Of a stretch of DNA of 64,000 bases, positions 38,496 to 48,251 are shown piece after piece. Numbering within the stretch: position 1 is the first letter of the stretch; every line of letters begins with the position of its first letter. The stretch is from Streptococcus toyakuensis. GTDB lineage: Bacteria > Bacillota > Bacilli > Lactobacillales > Streptococcaceae. The stretch spans positions 1,373,001-1,437,000 of the forward strand of contig NZ_AP024523.1 in assembly GCF_024346585.1 (NCBI RefSeq). Reading direction: 5' to 3'. The notes under the pieces were generated by a model. The model did no database searches and was not told the origin of the DNA. It saw only the letters and a list, made by a program, of their open reading frames with translations. A program made the translations under genes and the position numbers.

Positions 38496-40271
38496 TTATT
38501 TAATTGCGCGTGATTGCAAACCTTCTTCTTCCAAGAAGAGGCGGAATGGTATGAGTTCTTCTGCTTCGTATTTTTCCTTGAAGGCTTTGATTGCTTCTTC
38601 TGAGTGAAGTTTTGGATCCAATTCAAGTACTTCTACTGGAAGTGGACGGTGTTCAGTGATGCGAGCATCGATAACAACAGTTTTACCTTCTTTGCTCAAT
38701 TTAACAGCTTCTGCAACAACTGCATCGATGTCTTCGATACGGTCAACTGTAAATCCAACAGCTCCTTGAGCTTCAGCGATTTTCGCATAGTCAGCATTAG
38801 GGAAGTCACAACCAAACAAGTGTTTGTTTGTGTCTTCGTATTTGTCCTTGATGAAGGCATATTTACCATTTGAGAAGACAAGGTTGATAACTGGAAGGTC
38901 ATATTGAACGTTTGTGATAACGTCTGGGTAGCACATGTTGAATGCACCGTCACCCATGATGTTCCATACTTGGCGATCTGGATTGTCTTTCTTAGCAGCG
39001 ATACCACCAGGAAGGGCAATACCCATTGTCGCAAAGAGTGGAGATGTACGCCACATGTTCTTAGGTGTCATGTGAAGGTGACGAGTAGATGTTTGAGTAG
39101 TGTCACCTACGTCGATTGAGTAGATAGCGTCTTGATCAGCATGTTTGTTGATTGCATTGTAAACTTGATACAATTGCAATTCACCCTCAGTTTTACCTTC
39201 GATTTTGTTCATGTAATCACGCCAGTTTTGGTTGTTCTTAACGTTTGCACGCCACCATGGAGTAGATTCAACTGGGTTCACTTTGTCAAGGATAGCTTTA
39301 GCTGCTTGACCTGCATCACCAAGGATTGAAGCGTCTAGGGCATGACGTTTACCAAGTTTGTAAGGGTCGATATCCACTTGGATGAATTTTTCAGTATTCT
39401 TGAATGCTTGGTAAACTTCAGCAAATGGGAAGTTTGAACCAAGGAAAAGAACTGTGTCTGCTTCAAAGACCACTTCGTTGGCTGGCTTCCAACCAACACG
39501 GTAAGCAGAACCTGTCAAACCTTCATAGTTCCATTCAAAGGCTTCAAAGTTTTTACCAGTTGTGATGATTGGTGCTTTGATTTTACGTGACAATTCAGTA
39601 ATCACTTCACCAGCTTTAACACCACCGTAACCAGCATAGATAACTGGACGTTCAGCATTGTTCAAGATTTCAACAGCTTTGTCGATTTCAACTTCGTTCA
39701 AAGCAGGAGCGATGAATGAACGTTCGTATGAACCTGAACCGTAGTATGAATTTTCGTCGATTTCTTGGAAACCGAAGTTTACTGGGATTTCAACAACAGC
39801 TGGACCTTTTTTAGAAACTGCAGCACGGCAAGCTTCGTCGATTACTTTTGGCAATTGCTCAGCGTAAGCTACACGTTTGTTGTATACAGCGATACCGTTG
39901 TACATTGGGTTTTGGTTCAATTCTTGGAAAGCATCCATGTTGAGTTCGTTAACTGGACGTGATCCAAGGATTGCTAGGAATGGAGTGTTATCCATAGCTG
40001 CATCGTAAACACCGTTAATCAAGTGAGTCGCACCTGGACCACCTGAACCAACTGCAACCCCGATTGAGCCGCCGAATTTAGCTTGCATAACCGCTGCAAG
40101 AGCACCTGTTTCTTCGTGACGAACTTGCAAGAAGCGGATATCTTTGTCTTCAGCCAAAGCATCCATCAATGAGCTGAGTGTTCCTGATGGGATACCGTAG
40201 ATTGTGTCTACGCCCCATGTTTTCAATACATTAAGCATTGCTGCAGATGCAGTAATTTTCCCTTGAGTCAT
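38496..40271 (-). CDS. spxB: Pyruvate oxidase
   Basis: Converts pyruvate, phosphate and O2 to acetyl phosphate, CO2 and H2O2 using TPP and FAD; the main source of peroxide in mitis-group streptococci. The 591 residues equal the known length. [16 protein letters not shown] and [14 protein letters not shown] (TPP activation) lead to the TPP-binding motif [18 protein letters not shown] with its distal Asn. The ATG follows AAGGAGAGTT. Two cre-like sites lie upstream. Confidence 0.98.
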   Translation of the reverse strand: MTQGKITASAAMLNVLKTWGVDTIYGIPSGTLSSLMDALAEDKDIRFLQVRHEETGALAAVMQAKFGGSIGVAVGSGGPGATHLINGVYDAAMDNTPFLAILGSRPVNELNMDAFQELNQNPMYNGIAVYNKRVAYAEQLPKVIDEACRAAVSKKGPAVVEIPVNFGFQEIDENSYYGSGSYERSFIAPALNEVEIDKAVEILNNAERPVIYAGYGGVKAGEVITELSRKIKAPIITTGKNFEAFEWNYEGLTGSAYRVGWKPANEVVFEADTVLFLGSNFPFAEVYQAFKNTEKFIQVDIDPYKLGKRHALDASILGDAGQAAKAILDKVNPVESTPWWRANVKNNQNWRDYMNKIEGKTEGELQLYQVYNAINKHADQDAIYSIDVGDTTQTSTRHLHMTPKNMWRTSPLFATMGIALPGGIAAKKDNPDRQVWNIMGDGAFNMCYPDVITNVQYDLPVINLVFSNGKYAFIKDKYEDTNKHLFGCDFPNADYAKIAEAQGAVGFTVDRIEDIDAVVAEAVKLSKEGKTVVIDARITEHRPLPVEVLELDPKLHSEEAIKAFKEKYEAEELIPFRLFLEEEGLQSRAIK

Positions 40272-40329
40272 AATGATAACTCTCCTTCAAATATTTTTAA
40301 ATCTACTAAAAAAGGTTTCATATAGTTTT

Positions 40330-40445
40330 TGAAAACGTTTCAGTAAATTTTTACAATACTAATTTATCACATTTATTTTGACTTTACTAAGAATCTGCTC
40401 AGAAGTTTTTATTCTCTATTACAGTACAGTTTGAAAACGTTTTTA
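40330..40445 (-). promoter_or_regulatory. spxB upstream region with two cre-like sites
   Basis: TGAAAACGTTTCAG (40330-40343) and TGAAAACGTTTTTA (40432-40445) match the cre consensus at about 12 and 13 of 14 positions. The 322-nt gap between spxB and copA contains these, AT-rich promoter DNA, a BOX element and the copA terminator. CcpA control of spxB is known in streptococci. Confidence 0.6.
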
Positions 40446-40459
40446 GCTTCTGTTTTATA

Positions 40460-40573
40460 ATACTCAATGAAAATCACAGAGCAAACTAGGAAGCTCGCCA
40501 CAGGTTGCTCAAAGCACAGCTTTGAGGTTGCAGACAAAGCTGACGTGGTTGGAAGAGATTTTTGAAGAGTATA
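40460..40573 (-). repeat. BOX element upstream of spxB, after copA
   Basis: ATACTCAATGAAAATCACAG to GAAGAGTATA with a boxB-like CTCAAAGCACAGCTTTGAG dyad. It lies between copA and spxB. Confidence 0.85.
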
Positions 40574-40574
40574 A

Positions 40575-40597
40575 AAAGCGAGCAAGCCCGCTTTTAG
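40575..40597 (-). terminator. Copper operon terminator
   Basis: Minus strand AAAGCGGGCTTGCTCGCTTTTT, directly after copA. Confidence 0.75.
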
Positions 40598-42837
40598 TCT
40601 ATTTTACTAAAGTTTAGTAAGAGTGAACTGGTCAGAACGGATACAGAACTAAAGGCCATGGCTAGTCCTGCCAGTTCTGGGTTGAGAGCCAGTCCAACAC
40701 CTGAAAAGACTCCTGCTGCAATCGGAATTCCGGCGACATTGTAGATAAAGGCCCAGAAAAGATTGAGCAGAATTCGATTAAAGGTTTTCTTACTCATGTC
40801 AAAAGCACGAACCACTCCTAGGAGGTTATTAGTTGTCAACACCAAATCTGCTGACTCGATGGCAATATCTGTTCCAGCTCCCATAGCAATCCCCACATCT
40901 GCTACACTAAGGGCAGGAGCGTCATTGATACCATCCCCAACAAAGGCTACTTTGCCAGACGCTTGTAGTTTATGGATTTCATGAGCTTTTTCCTCTGGCA
41001 AGACACCTGCAATGACCTCTTCGATTCCGATCTGATCGGCAATGGCACGCGCCACACCAGCATTGTCTCCTGTCAGCATGACTGTTTTAAGACCTCGTTT
41101 TTTCAACTGACTGATGGCAAGCTTAGCATTTTCCTTAGGAATATCTTGCAGAGCAAGCAAGCCTTTGATTTCATTCTCAACAGCCAAGAACACAACTGTC
41201 TTAGCTTCTTTTTCCAGTTGTTCTAGTTTTTCCTGATAAGTGCTAGAAATATCCATGCCATCCAGCATTTTAGCATTTCCAAGCAAAACTTGTTTTCCAT
41301 TGATTTGCCCTGAAACACCTTTTCCGTGCAAGGCTTGGAAATTTTCCACAGTGTGAAGCTCAAGTCCAGTTTCAGTCGCTCGCTTAACAATAGCCTCAGC
41401 CAATGGGTGTTGAGAAGCTTCTTCCAAGGAAGCTGCCAATCCAAGCACTTCTACTTCGTCGCCGATGATATCTGTGACCACAGGTTTCCCTTCCGTCAAA
41501 GTTCCTGTCTTATCAAAAACAATAGTTTGGACTTTCTGGATTTCCTGTAGAACCGTTCCATTTTTGAGGAGAACTCCCATCTTGGCACTGCGACCTGTCC
41601 CCACCATAAGGGCTGTCGGTGTTGCAAGTCCCAATGCACAAGGGCAGGCAATAATCAGAACTGCTACTCCATAGAGAAGCGAAGACACAAAGCTCGCTCC
41701 AAGCACAACTACACTATCCCTGAGCAAGACGAACCAAACCCAAAAGGTCACAATCCCTAAAATGACAACTGCTGGAACAAAAATCCCTGAAATTTTATCC
41801 GTCAAGTCCTGAATCGGCGCACGACTTGTCTGAGCTTTCTTCACAAAATCCACAATCTGAGCCAAAACAGTCTCTGAACCAACTTTTTCTGCTCTAAAAA
41901 CAAGTGTTCCACTATTATTGATGGTTGAACCAATGACGGTATCTCCAACTGTCTTGTCCACAGGCAGACTCTCACCTGTCACCATAGACTCATCAATACT
42001 AGAGATACCTTCTACTACGACACCATCAACCGCAATCTTTTCACCGGGACGCACTCGAATCAGGTCACCTACCTTGACTTGCTCCAAAGGGACTTGAACA
42101 TAGTTATCCTCACGCAATACTTCTGCTGTTTTAGCCTGCAAGTCAAGTAATTTCTCCACAGCTTGGGAAGTATTTTTCCGCATTTTCTCCTCAAAAACGG
42201 CTCCCATAAGAACGAAGAAGAAGATAAAGGCAGCACTTTCAAAGTAAACGGGGAGGCCAGCGAAGAGGGCAACTAAGCTATAGAAATAGGCCACTAGGGT
42301 TCCCAGAGCAACCAAGGTATCCATGTTGGCATTGTGCTTTTTAAAACTAGCCCAAGCACTTTGGATATAAGGACCACCTGCTACTAGCATAATCGGTGTT
42401 GTGGCTAAAAAGGTGCCCCAACGCATGACTTGGTGACTAATTCCTCCTGTCGACATCCCAATCATGAGGATTACAAGAGGCACAGTAAAGATACTAGTAA
42501 TCCAAAAACGCTGTAAAAGTGATAGAGATTTTCGAGTCTTCTCAACAACTGTATAACTTCCCTTTTGCATCTTCATACCACAAGAAAATTCATGTTGACC
42601 TAATTCTTGAGGGGTAAAACGAATTGTCTTCTCTTCATCCACGCCGATTGGTTCCAAGAGGCCTTCTTCTTCAAACAGAATTTCCTTATAACAGTTTGAA
42701 GGTGTCAAACGGTGAAAGGTGATCTCAGCAGGAACTCCTTTTTGCAGTTGAATGTGGGCTGGATGGTAGCCTTTGTCTGCCGTGATACGGATTTTTTGAA
42801 CACCATTTTCAAGACTTGCTTTTACAATTTCAGTCAT
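40594..42837 (-). CDS. copA: Copper-exporting P1B-type ATPase
   Basis: Membrane pump that expels Cu(I), 747 residues. In place of the usual GMTCxxC domains, the N-terminus (1-100) is cupredoxin-like with Cys49, Cys86, Met88 and Met90 (FSCGMKM), as in pneumococcal CopA. Then come TMs, the actuator TGES, the ion-channel CPCALG, the phosphorylation motif [20 protein letters not shown] and [10 protein letters not shown]. CupA, encoded 9 nt upstream, shares the same cupredoxin pattern and is thought to deliver copper to it. Confidence 0.96.
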   Translation of the reverse strand: MTEIVKASLENGVQKIRITADKGYHPAHIQLQKGVPAEITFHRLTPSNCYKEILFEEEGLLEPIGVDEEKTIRFTPQELGQHEFSCGMKMQKGSYTVVEKTRKSLSLLQRFWITSIFTVPLVILMIGMSTGGISHQVMRWGTFLATTPIMLVAGGPYIQSAWASFKKHNANMDTLVALGTLVAYFYSLVALFAGLPVYFESAAFIFFFVLMGAVFEEKMRKNTSQAVEKLLDLQAKTAEVLREDNYVQVPLEQVKVGDLIRVRPGEKIAVDGVVVEGISSIDESMVTGESLPVDKTVGDTVIGSTINNSGTLVFRAEKVGSETVLAQIVDFVKKAQTSRAPIQDLTDKISGIFVPAVVILGIVTFWVWFVLLRDSVVVLGASFVSSLLYGVAVLIIACPCALGLATPTALMVGTGRSAKMGVLLKNGTVLQEIQKVQTIVFDKTGTLTEGKPVVTDIIGDEVEVLGLAASLEEASQHPLAEAIVKRATETGLELHTVENFQALHGKGVSGQINGKQVLLGNAKMLDGMDISSTYQEKLEQLEKEAKTVVFLAVENEIKGLLALQDIPKENAKLAISQLKKRGLKTVMLTGDNAGVARAIADQIGIEEVIAGVLPEEKAHEIHKLQASGKVAFVGDGINDAPALSVADVGIAMGAGTDIAIESADLVLTTNNLLGVVRAFDMSKKTFNRILLNLFWAFIYNVAGIPIAAGVFSGVGLALNPELAGLAMAFSSVSVLTSSLLLNFSKID

Positions 42838-42846
42838 ATCATTCTC

Positions 42847-43218
42847 CTATTCTACAATCATCTTACCGTGCATCATATTCATGCCACAAGAGAAACCATA
42901 CTCTCCAGCCTGCTCAGGCGTGATTTCCACTACATACTCTTCCCCCATTGGCAGATCCGCATGTACACCAAAGTCTGGAAATACGATCTGATCCAAACAT
43001 GGTGAAGGATCTTTGCGGTCAAAGACAATGCGGGCTGGCACTGATTTCTTGAGGATAATCAACTCAGGCGTATAGCCCCCCATGACCTCCACTCGAATCT
43101 CTTGGTAGCCGTTTTTTTGCTGGGCCTTTTGTCCAGATTTTTCAGGCTTTTTGAAAAACCAAAACAAGATAAACGCGATAAGGGCAATACAAATAATGGT
43201 TACAATAATATTCAACAT
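42847..43218 (-). CDS. cupA: Membrane-anchored copper chaperone CupA
   Basis: Protein of 123 residues with one N-terminal membrane segment (about 3-22) and a cupredoxin-like soluble domain. The copper ligands known for pneumococcal CupA are visible: Cys74 (PSPCLD) and Cys111, Met113, Met115 and Met116 (CGMNMMHGK). It passes Cu(I) to CopA. It is flanked by copY (10 nt upstream) and copA in one operon. Confidence 0.95.
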   Translation of the reverse strand: MLNIIVTIICIALIAFILFWFFKKPEKSGQKAQQKNGYQEIRVEVMGGYTPELIILKKSVPARIVFDRKDPSPCLDQIVFPDFGVHADLPMGEEYVVEITPEQAGEYGFSCGMNMMHGKMIVE

Positions 43219-43228
43219 GACGTCTCCT

Positions 43229-43624
43229 TTACATACAATTACATTTTACTTCTGTTACAGCGCTTGATTTCTTCTCAGAAATCACAGCTTCCAAGTCTTC
43301 CAAGTCAGCCTGAGTAAAATCACATTCAGCAATCAAATCAGCCAACAAGTTCTTAATCCTACGGGAACAAACCTTGTCCTTTATATCTTGGACAAGTAAA
43401 TCCCGACTTTGGTCCAAAGTTAAAAGGGCTGAATAAACAAAAGACTTGCCTTCTTTTTTCCGAGTCAAACACTCTTTCTCAACCAAACGAGCCAAAAGAG
43501 TTTGAATGGTCGACTTGGACCAGTCGAACCGCTCCGCCAGAACCCTGATCAAATCCGTACTAGTCTGCTCTCCTTGCATCCAAATAATCTTCATGACCTG
43601 CCATTCTGCATCTGAAATCTGCAT
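43229..43624 (-). CDS. copY: Copper-responsive repressor CopY
   Basis: BlaI/CopY winged-helix repressor of 131 residues that leaves DNA when copper replaces zinc. The helix-turn-helix STDLIRVLAERFDWSKSTIQTLLARLVEK is clear. The C-terminus has a single CxC (KCNCM at the very end) plus isolated Cys residues, not the classic double CxC of Enterococcus. The start is ATG 43624, after AGGTGTG; homologues start MQISDAEW. It opens the cop operon. Confidence 0.95.
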   Translation of the reverse strand: MQISDAEWQVMKIIWMQGEQTSTDLIRVLAERFDWSKSTIQTLLARLVEKECLTRKKEGKSFVYSALLTLDQSRDLLVQDIKDKVCSRRIKNLLADLIAECDFTQADLEDLEAVISEKKSSAVTEVKCNCM

Positions 43625-43642
43625 AATCACACCTCCTAAATC

Positions 43643-43694
43643 TACATTTGTCGATTACATTTATTAGTATACTCTTAAAATCTACATTTGTCAA
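43643..43694 (-). promoter_or_regulatory. cop promoter with two CopY operators
   Basis: Minus-strand TTGACA (43694-43689), 17 nt, TATACT (43671-43666). TACATTTGTC occurs at 43643-43652 and 43683-43692, each fitting the cop box KACANNYGTMK (the second with one mismatch). One operator overlaps the -35 box, the other lies downstream of the start. Confidence 0.9.
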
Positions 43695-43812
43695 CTATGA
43701 AATTAATTTTTTCTTTGAAAAATAGAATTTTAACCCTATGATAAAGGATTTTCAATCAAATCTTACTATATAAACTATAAAAATATGCTATACTAAAGAA
43801 AAAAGAAAACAA

Positions 43813-43893
43813 CCACTAGGGGTGCGTAAAGCTGAGATTAACGACTGTTAGACCCTTTGACTCAATCTAGGTAATGCTAGCTGATGGAAGTGG
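43813..43893 (+). promoter_or_regulatory. TPP riboswitch of thiD
   Basis: P1 CCACT/AGTGG encloses GGGGTGC, GCTGAGATTA, ACCCTTTGA and the pyrophosphate-side GGTAATGCTAGCTGATGGAAG, the THI-box pattern in slightly divergent form. It lies about 95 nt upstream of the thiD start. No strong terminator with a U run follows, so translational control is plausible. Confidence 0.88.
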
Positions 43894-43988
43894 AAATGAT
43901 AATGGGGACTAGCAGTCTTCTATTGCCTTTCTAAAACAGACTAGCTTGTTCTTAAGAATACAAACTTCAGTTGGTTGGGAGGTTTTAG

Positions 43989-44780
43989 ATGACTTATTTA
44001 CCCGTTGCTTTGACCATTGCAGGGACTGACCCTAGTGGTGGTGCTGGCATTATGGCTGATTTAAAGTCGTTCCAAGCTAGAGATGTCTATGGAATGGCCG
44101 TTGTGACCAGTCTTGTCGCTCAAAATACCAGAGGTGTTCAGCTAATCGAACACGTTTCTCCTCAAATGTTGAAAACCCAATTGGAGAGTGTCTTTTCGGA
44201 TATCAAGCCTCAGGCTGTAAAAACTGGGATGTTGGCAACTACCGAAATCATGGAAATCATCCAACCCTATCTTAAAATGCTGGATTGTCCATACGTCCTT
44301 GACCCTGTTATGGTCGCTACGAGCGGAGACACCCTGATTGATACCAGTGCCAGAAGCTACCTAAAAACAAATCTGCTTCCACTTGCAACCATCATCACAC
44401 CCAATCTTCCTGAGGCAGAAGAGATTGTTGGTTTCTCAATCCATGATCCCGAGGACATGCAGCGTGCTGGTCTCCTGATTTTAAAAGAATTTGGTCCTCA
44501 GTCGGTGGTCATCAAAGGTGGCCATCTCGAAGGTGGTGCTAAGGATTTCCTTTTTACCAAGGATGAGCAATTTGTCTGGGAAAGTCCACGAATTCAAACC
44601 TGTCATACACATGGTACTGGATGTACCTTTGCTGCTGTGATTACGGCTGAACTAGCCAAGGGCAAAAGTCTTTATCAGGCAGTCGATAAGGCCAAGGCCT
44701 TTATCACAAAAGCCATCCAAGATGCTCCTCAACTCGGTCATGGTTCTGGCCCAGTCAACCATACAAGCTTTAAAGATTAA
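43989..44780 (+). CDS. thiD: HMP / HMP-phosphate kinase
   Basis: Phosphorylates hydroxymethylpyrimidine in two steps for thiamine assembly, 263 residues. The ribokinase-fold motifs TIAGTDPSGGAGIMADLKSF at the start and THGTGCTFAAVITAELAKG near the C-terminus (anion hole and catalytic region) are intact, with VLDPVMVATSGDTL between. The ATG follows TTGGGAGG. It reads opposite to the rest of the thiamine genes and has its own TPP riboswitch. Confidence 0.95.
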   Translation: MTYLPVALTIAGTDPSGGAGIMADLKSFQARDVYGMAVVTSLVAQNTRGVQLIEHVSPQMLKTQLESVFSDIKPQAVKTGMLATTEIMEIIQPYLKMLDCPYVLDPVMVATSGDTLIDTSARSYLKTNLLPLATIITPNLPEAEEIVGFSIHDPEDMQRAGLLILKEFGPQSVVIKGGHLEGGAKDFLFTKDEQFVWESPRIQTCHTHGTGCTFAAVITAELAKGKSLYQAVDKAKAFITKAIQDAPQLGHGSGPVNHTSFKD

Positions 44781-44783
44781 AAA

Positions 44784-44820
44784 AACTCTCTAGTTCCCAC
44801 TTTAAGGGAATTAGAGAGTT
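44784..44820. terminator. Bidirectional terminator between thiD and thiE
   Basis: AACTCTCTAGTTCCC-ACTTTAA-GGGAATTAGAGAGTT flanked by A and T runs. It can serve thiD and perhaps the convergent thiE transcript. Confidence 0.85.
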
Positions 44821-44823
44821 TTT

Positions 44824-44936
44824 GTACTTCTTCAAACTAGGTCAGTTTTATCTGCAATCTCAAAGTTGTGTTTTGAGCAACCTGCAGCTAGCTTCCTAGT
44901 TTACTTTTTGATTTTCATTGAGTATTAATTGAGTAT
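44824..44936 (+). repeat. BOX element (truncated boxA) between convergent thiD and thiE
   Basis: TACTTCTTCAAACTAGGTC, a boxB-like CTCAAAGTTGTGTTTTGAG and boxC ATTTTCATTGAGTATTAATT. The last 11 nt are duplicated (TTGAGTATTAA twice). Confidence 0.8.
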
Positions 44937-44939
44937 TAA

Positions 44940-45572
44940 TTAGGAAATAATGTCATCTAGCTTTGTTAAAAAGGCTTGCGTTTTTTCCTCTATATCTTCT
45001 GCTTGCATCAGATCGCGTACGACTGCTACTCCAGCTATTCCAGTGCCAACAAGCTGGTCAATGTTCTCTGACGTCAAGCCTCCGATAGCAACTACTGGAA
45101 TGACGACCCTTTGACAAATTGTTTTTAAGGTTGAAATCAGGGTGATAGGCGCATTTTCCTTGGTGGTTGTCGGGAAAATGGCTCCTGTCCCCAAGTAATT
45201 CGCCCCTCCTTCTTCTGCCTCGATGGCTCTTTTTACAGTTTTAGCTGTGACACCAAGTATTTTGTCAGGACCCAAGACTTGTCGGGCAACCGAAACTGGT
45301 AGCTCATCGTCTCCAATATGCAGACCAGCAGCATCAACCGCAAGACAGACATCCAAACGATCATCGATGATCAAGGGTACCTGATATGCATCTGTTATTT
45401 TCTTGACTTGTTTAGCCAGTTGATAGTATTGATTGGTGGTGAGATTTTTTTCTCGTAATTGGACTATGGTAACCCCTGAACGGCAGGCCGTCTCAACCTT
45501 TTCAAGAAAGCTTTCCAAGGAATCTTGGTAGCGATTGGTTACTAGATAGAGTCTAAGCGCCTCTCTATTCAT
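44940..45572 (-). CDS. thiE: Thiamine-phosphate synthase
   Basis: Joins HMP-PP and thiazole phosphate to thiamine phosphate. The 210 residues from [15 protein letters not shown] show [37 protein letters not shown] and the C-terminal [15 protein letters not shown] phosphate site. ATG 45572 has AAAGGAG six nt upstream and overlaps the thiM stop by 8 nt, implying coupling. This is the intact copy; a second thiE at 50559 is frameshifted. Confidence 0.95.
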   Translation of the reverse strand: MNREALRLYLVTNRYQDSLESFLEKVETACRSGVTIVQLREKNLTTNQYYQLAKQVKKITDAYQVPLIIDDRLDVCLAVDAAGLHIGDDELPVSVARQVLGPDKILGVTAKTVKRAIEAEEGGANYLGTGAIFPTTTKENAPITLISTLKTICQRVVIPVVAIGGLTSENIDQLVGTGIAGVAVVRDLMQAEDIEEKTQAFLTKLDDIIS

Positions 45573-46368
45573 AAACATCTCCTTTGATGGCATCTAGCCA
45601 ATTTTCATCTCTTTTGAGGAGTGAAAGCTGATTGAGAACTTCGTATCGAAAATCTTCCAATCCCATTCCTTGAACAACTATTCTCTCAGCGGAGATATTG
45701 AGATAAGAAACCGCTAGGTAAGAAGCTTCAAATGCGGTCTTTCCTTGGCTGAGAAAAACAGCTGTCAAGGCTCCAACTAGGTCTCCTGTTCCTGTTATCC
45801 AGTCTAATTCTGCACAGCCATTTCCCAGTACAGCGACCTGATTCTTCGAAACGATGAGGTCCTTGGGGCCAGTGACTAAGAAGGACATATCAGGATAAAG
45901 CTGACACCAGTCTTTCAATACTTGAAGCAAATCCTCAGTTTCTTGATCTTTAGCACTCGCATCGACCCCAACGCCGTGGTGCTTTAAGCCAACAAGACTT
46001 CGAATTTCTGACATATTTCCTTTAAGGACTGTAGGTCTATAGTCTAAAAGGTCTTTAACTAAGCTCTTACGAATGGATGAAGCTGTTACGCCAACCGCAT
46101 CTACTACCATTGGGAGAGAAACTTGAGCTGCATAAGAAGCTGCTATACGGATTGCTTTTTCCTTCTCAGCTGACAAATGCCCCAAATTGATGAAGAGTGC
46201 CTGGCTTTGCTTAGTAAAATCAAGAACCTCACGAGGGTCATCTGCCATGACAGGTTTGCATCCCAGAGCCAAAATCCCATTTGCTAGCATCTCACAAGAA
46301 ATCTCATTGGTAATACAGTGAATGAGGGAAGTCGTTCCCAGAGGAAAAGGATTTGTCAATTCCTGCAT
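45565..46368 (-). CDS. thiM: Hydroxyethylthiazole kinase (copy 1)
   Basis: Phosphorylates salvaged thiazole, 267 residues. [30 protein letters not shown] is the ThiM opening, [15 protein letters not shown] and [21 protein letters not shown] (anion hole with GTGD) follow. The catalytic-region Cys found in some ThiM is replaced here by Asp (GTGDL), also common in the family. It overlaps thiW by one base and thiE by eight. Confidence 0.93.
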   Translation of the reverse strand: MQELTNPFPLGTTSLIHCITNEISCEMLANGILALGCKPVMADDPREVLDFTKQSQALFINLGHLSAEKEKAIRIAASYAAQVSLPMVVDAVGVTASSIRKSLVKDLLDYRPTVLKGNMSEIRSLVGLKHHGVGVDASAKDQETEDLLQVLKDWCQLYPDMSFLVTGPKDLIVSKNQVAVLGNGCAELDWITGTGDLVGALTAVFLSQGKTAFEASYLAVSYLNISAERIVVQGMGLEDFRYEVLNQLSLLKRDENWLDAIKGDVYE

Positions 46369-46892
46369 CAGTCTATCCTTTCATCAAAGAAATATCCCTG
46401 CACTTTTTTAAAGAATTCCTGCTTGATTAAAAATCGAAAGGCAATAAAGGAAATCGCTGTACCAATCAAGGTTGCTCCGAAAAATCGAGGAGTGTAGATA
46501 AACCAGCTAAGCTTAGCGGCCGATCCTGTAAAAAGTACCATAACAGGATAGGAAACAATAGAACCAATAATACCTGTTCCCAAAATTTCTCCCAAGGCAG
46601 AAAAGTAAAATTTTCGACCATACTTATAAAAGAGACCTGCTAAAAGGGCTCCAAAAGTCGCTCCTGTGAGAGCTAAAGGCGGAATCCCTTGAGTCGTCAT
46701 ACGGATAAAGGCTGTCACTGTAGCCATAGCCAAAGCATAAACAGGTCCCATCATGATTCCTGCTAAAATATTGACTACACTGGACATCGGTGCCATTCCC
46801 TCAATCCGAAAGATAGGCGTAAGGACTACATCAAGGGCAATCATCATAGATAAAATGGTTAATTTGTGAACTTGTAATTGGTGCTTTCTCAT
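46368..46892 (-). CDS. thiW: Thiazole transporter ThiW (ECF S-component type)
   Basis: Membrane protein of 174 residues with five or six hydrophobic helices. [31 protein letters not shown] and [27 protein letters not shown] are typical of ThiW, the predicted substrate-binding component for thiazole uptake. It needs a shared ECF energy module or the Yko components. It lies between tenA and thiM in one operon. Confidence 0.9.
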   Translation of the reverse strand: MRKHQLQVHKLTILSMMIALDVVLTPIFRIEGMAPMSSVVNILAGIMMGPVYALAMATVTAFIRMTTQGIPPLALTGATFGALLAGLFYKYGRKFYFSALGEILGTGIIGSIVSYPVMVLFTGSAAKLSWFIYTPRFFGATLIGTAISFIAFRFLIKQEFFKKVQGYFFDERID

Positions 46893-46896
46893 GTTT

Positions 46897-47589
46897 CTAT
46901 TCTTCTCCTGTTTCTAAAGACTGTAAATCGCTCTTCCATGTCTGGTGTTGGTAGGCCATTTCCCAAAACTTAGCTTCCATATGAACACTGATGTGGAAGG
47001 CATCTAGCATTTTTTTCTTGTCTGTCTCGTCACTTTCTCGATAGAGTTGATTGACCAGAGCCTCTTCCTCTCTGATCTGCTGCTCCAACTCATCCGTAAT
47101 ATAAGTTTCAATCCATTGTTGGTAGAGAGGATTTGGTGATGGTTTAAGATTAAGTGATTTGCCTATATCATGGTATAACCAAGGACAAGGCAGCAAACTT
47201 GCAAAGGCAATGGCTAGATTTTCTTCTTCAAATTGACGATAAATGTGAGAGATATAATGATAGCAGGTTGGAGCGATTGGATGTTGCTCCATTTCCTGGT
47301 CGCTGATTTCCAATTCCTTGAAAAATTGTTGGCGGATAAATAACTCACCCTCCACTAGACTCTGCGCATTTTGTTTCAAGAGTCTCTTCATCTCTTGGTT
47401 GGAAGTCTTTTCAGCCAAGAGGTGATAGGCTTCTGAGAAGGCCTTCAGATAGTAGGCATCCTGAATCAAGTAATAGCGAAAAATTGCAGGGTCTAAATTC
47501 CCCTCTTGCAACTGTAAAACAAAGGGGTGATGAAAGGAGGCCTGCCAAGCTTCCTTGGATAATTCCATCGCAATATCTGTAAATTCCAT
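46897..47589 (-). CDS. tenA: Thiaminase II / aminopyrimidine aminohydrolase TenA (Cys type)
   Basis: Salvages HMP by hydrolysing aminopyrimidine thiamine breakdown products. The 230 residues from MEFTDIAMELSKEAWQ include DAYYLKAFSEAYHLLAEK and the active-site Cys in ASLLPCPWLYHDIG, placing it in the TenA_C class. ATG 47589 follows AAAGGAGATATT; the longer frame overlaps ykoC and was rejected. It is downstream of the Yko transport genes. Confidence 0.93.
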   Translation of the reverse strand: MEFTDIAMELSKEAWQASFHHPFVLQLQEGNLDPAIFRYYLIQDAYYLKAFSEAYHLLAEKTSNQEMKRLLKQNAQSLVEGELFIRQQFFKELEISDQEMEQHPIAPTCYHYISHIYRQFEEENLAIAFASLLPCPWLYHDIGKSLNLKPSPNPLYQQWIETYITDELEQQIREEEALVNQLYRESDETDKKKMLDAFHISVHMEAKFWEMAYQHQTWKSDLQSLETGEE

Positions 47590-47599
47590 AATATCTCCT

Positions 47600-48250
47600 T
47601 TATAAAAATAGACTGGTTTGAAGCAATAAAAAGAACAGCAGGTAGATGAATATTGTCCTTTGAGGAATATAAAAAGTCCGATAGCTATTCTCCACCTGTG
47701 CATGTTCGTCATAACCATGCGCCGATAGAGCCCTCAGGTAAAGATGGTGCCATCTAAAGACTGTCATCAGAACCTTGCTGTAAATCAAGGGAGACCAAAA
47801 ATGCAGTTCTTGACCGCGTAATAAGCAAGCTTCCTTGAGAGACTTGATTTCTTGCTGGATAAGAGGGAAGGAATTGAATACCACAATCAAGGCATAGGCC
47901 CAAGAACGTGATAACCCCTTTTGAGCCAAGTACAAAAGAAGCTCTTTTAGGGAAATAGAGGAAACAAAGATAAGACCAATACAAACGGTCACAAAGGCCC
48001 TCGTTCCAAGCATGACTGCCTGCGAAGCATCTCCATGTAACTGAACTGCCCAGTAGTTGGCAAAGGATGGCAAAATGGCGAGCAGAATCATCCAAGTCAA
48101 TACTTTAAATCGACGGTAATAGAGCATAAAGAGAATGCAAAATGCGACTACCGAAAGATTCAGAGCAATCGAAGGAATGAAAGATGTTTCCAGCGATAAA
48201 ATCAGCAAGAAGAGACTGATAATCGGTGTCTGTGTTGCTACTTTGACCAT
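47600..48250 (-). CDS. ykoC: HMP ECF transporter transmembrane protein YkoC
   Basis: CbiQ-like T-component of 216 residues with five hydrophobic segments. The cytosolic coupling segment EACLLRGQELHFW...LRALSAHGYDEHAQ contains the Ala-Arg-Gly-type motif regions of T-components (LLRGQ, LSAHGYD). It forms a complex with YkoD and YkoE to import an HMP-type thiamine precursor; the substrate assignment follows the family. Confidence 0.88.
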   Translation of the reverse strand: MVKVATQTPIISLFLLILSLETSFIPSIALNLSVVAFCILFMLYYRRFKVLTWMILLAILPSFANYWAVQLHGDASQAVMLGTRAFVTVCIGLIFVSSISLKELLLYLAQKGLSRSWAYALIVVFNSFPLIQQEIKSLKEACLLRGQELHFWSPLIYSKVLMTVFRWHHLYLRALSAHGYDEHAQVENSYRTFYIPQRTIFIYLLFFLLLQTSLFL

Positions 48251-48251
48251 A

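Noticed and set aside
46897..47718. Long 273-residue version of tenA
   Set aside because: The extra 43 residues overlap ykoC in another frame and look unlike TenA; the internal ATG at 47589 has AAAGGAG.
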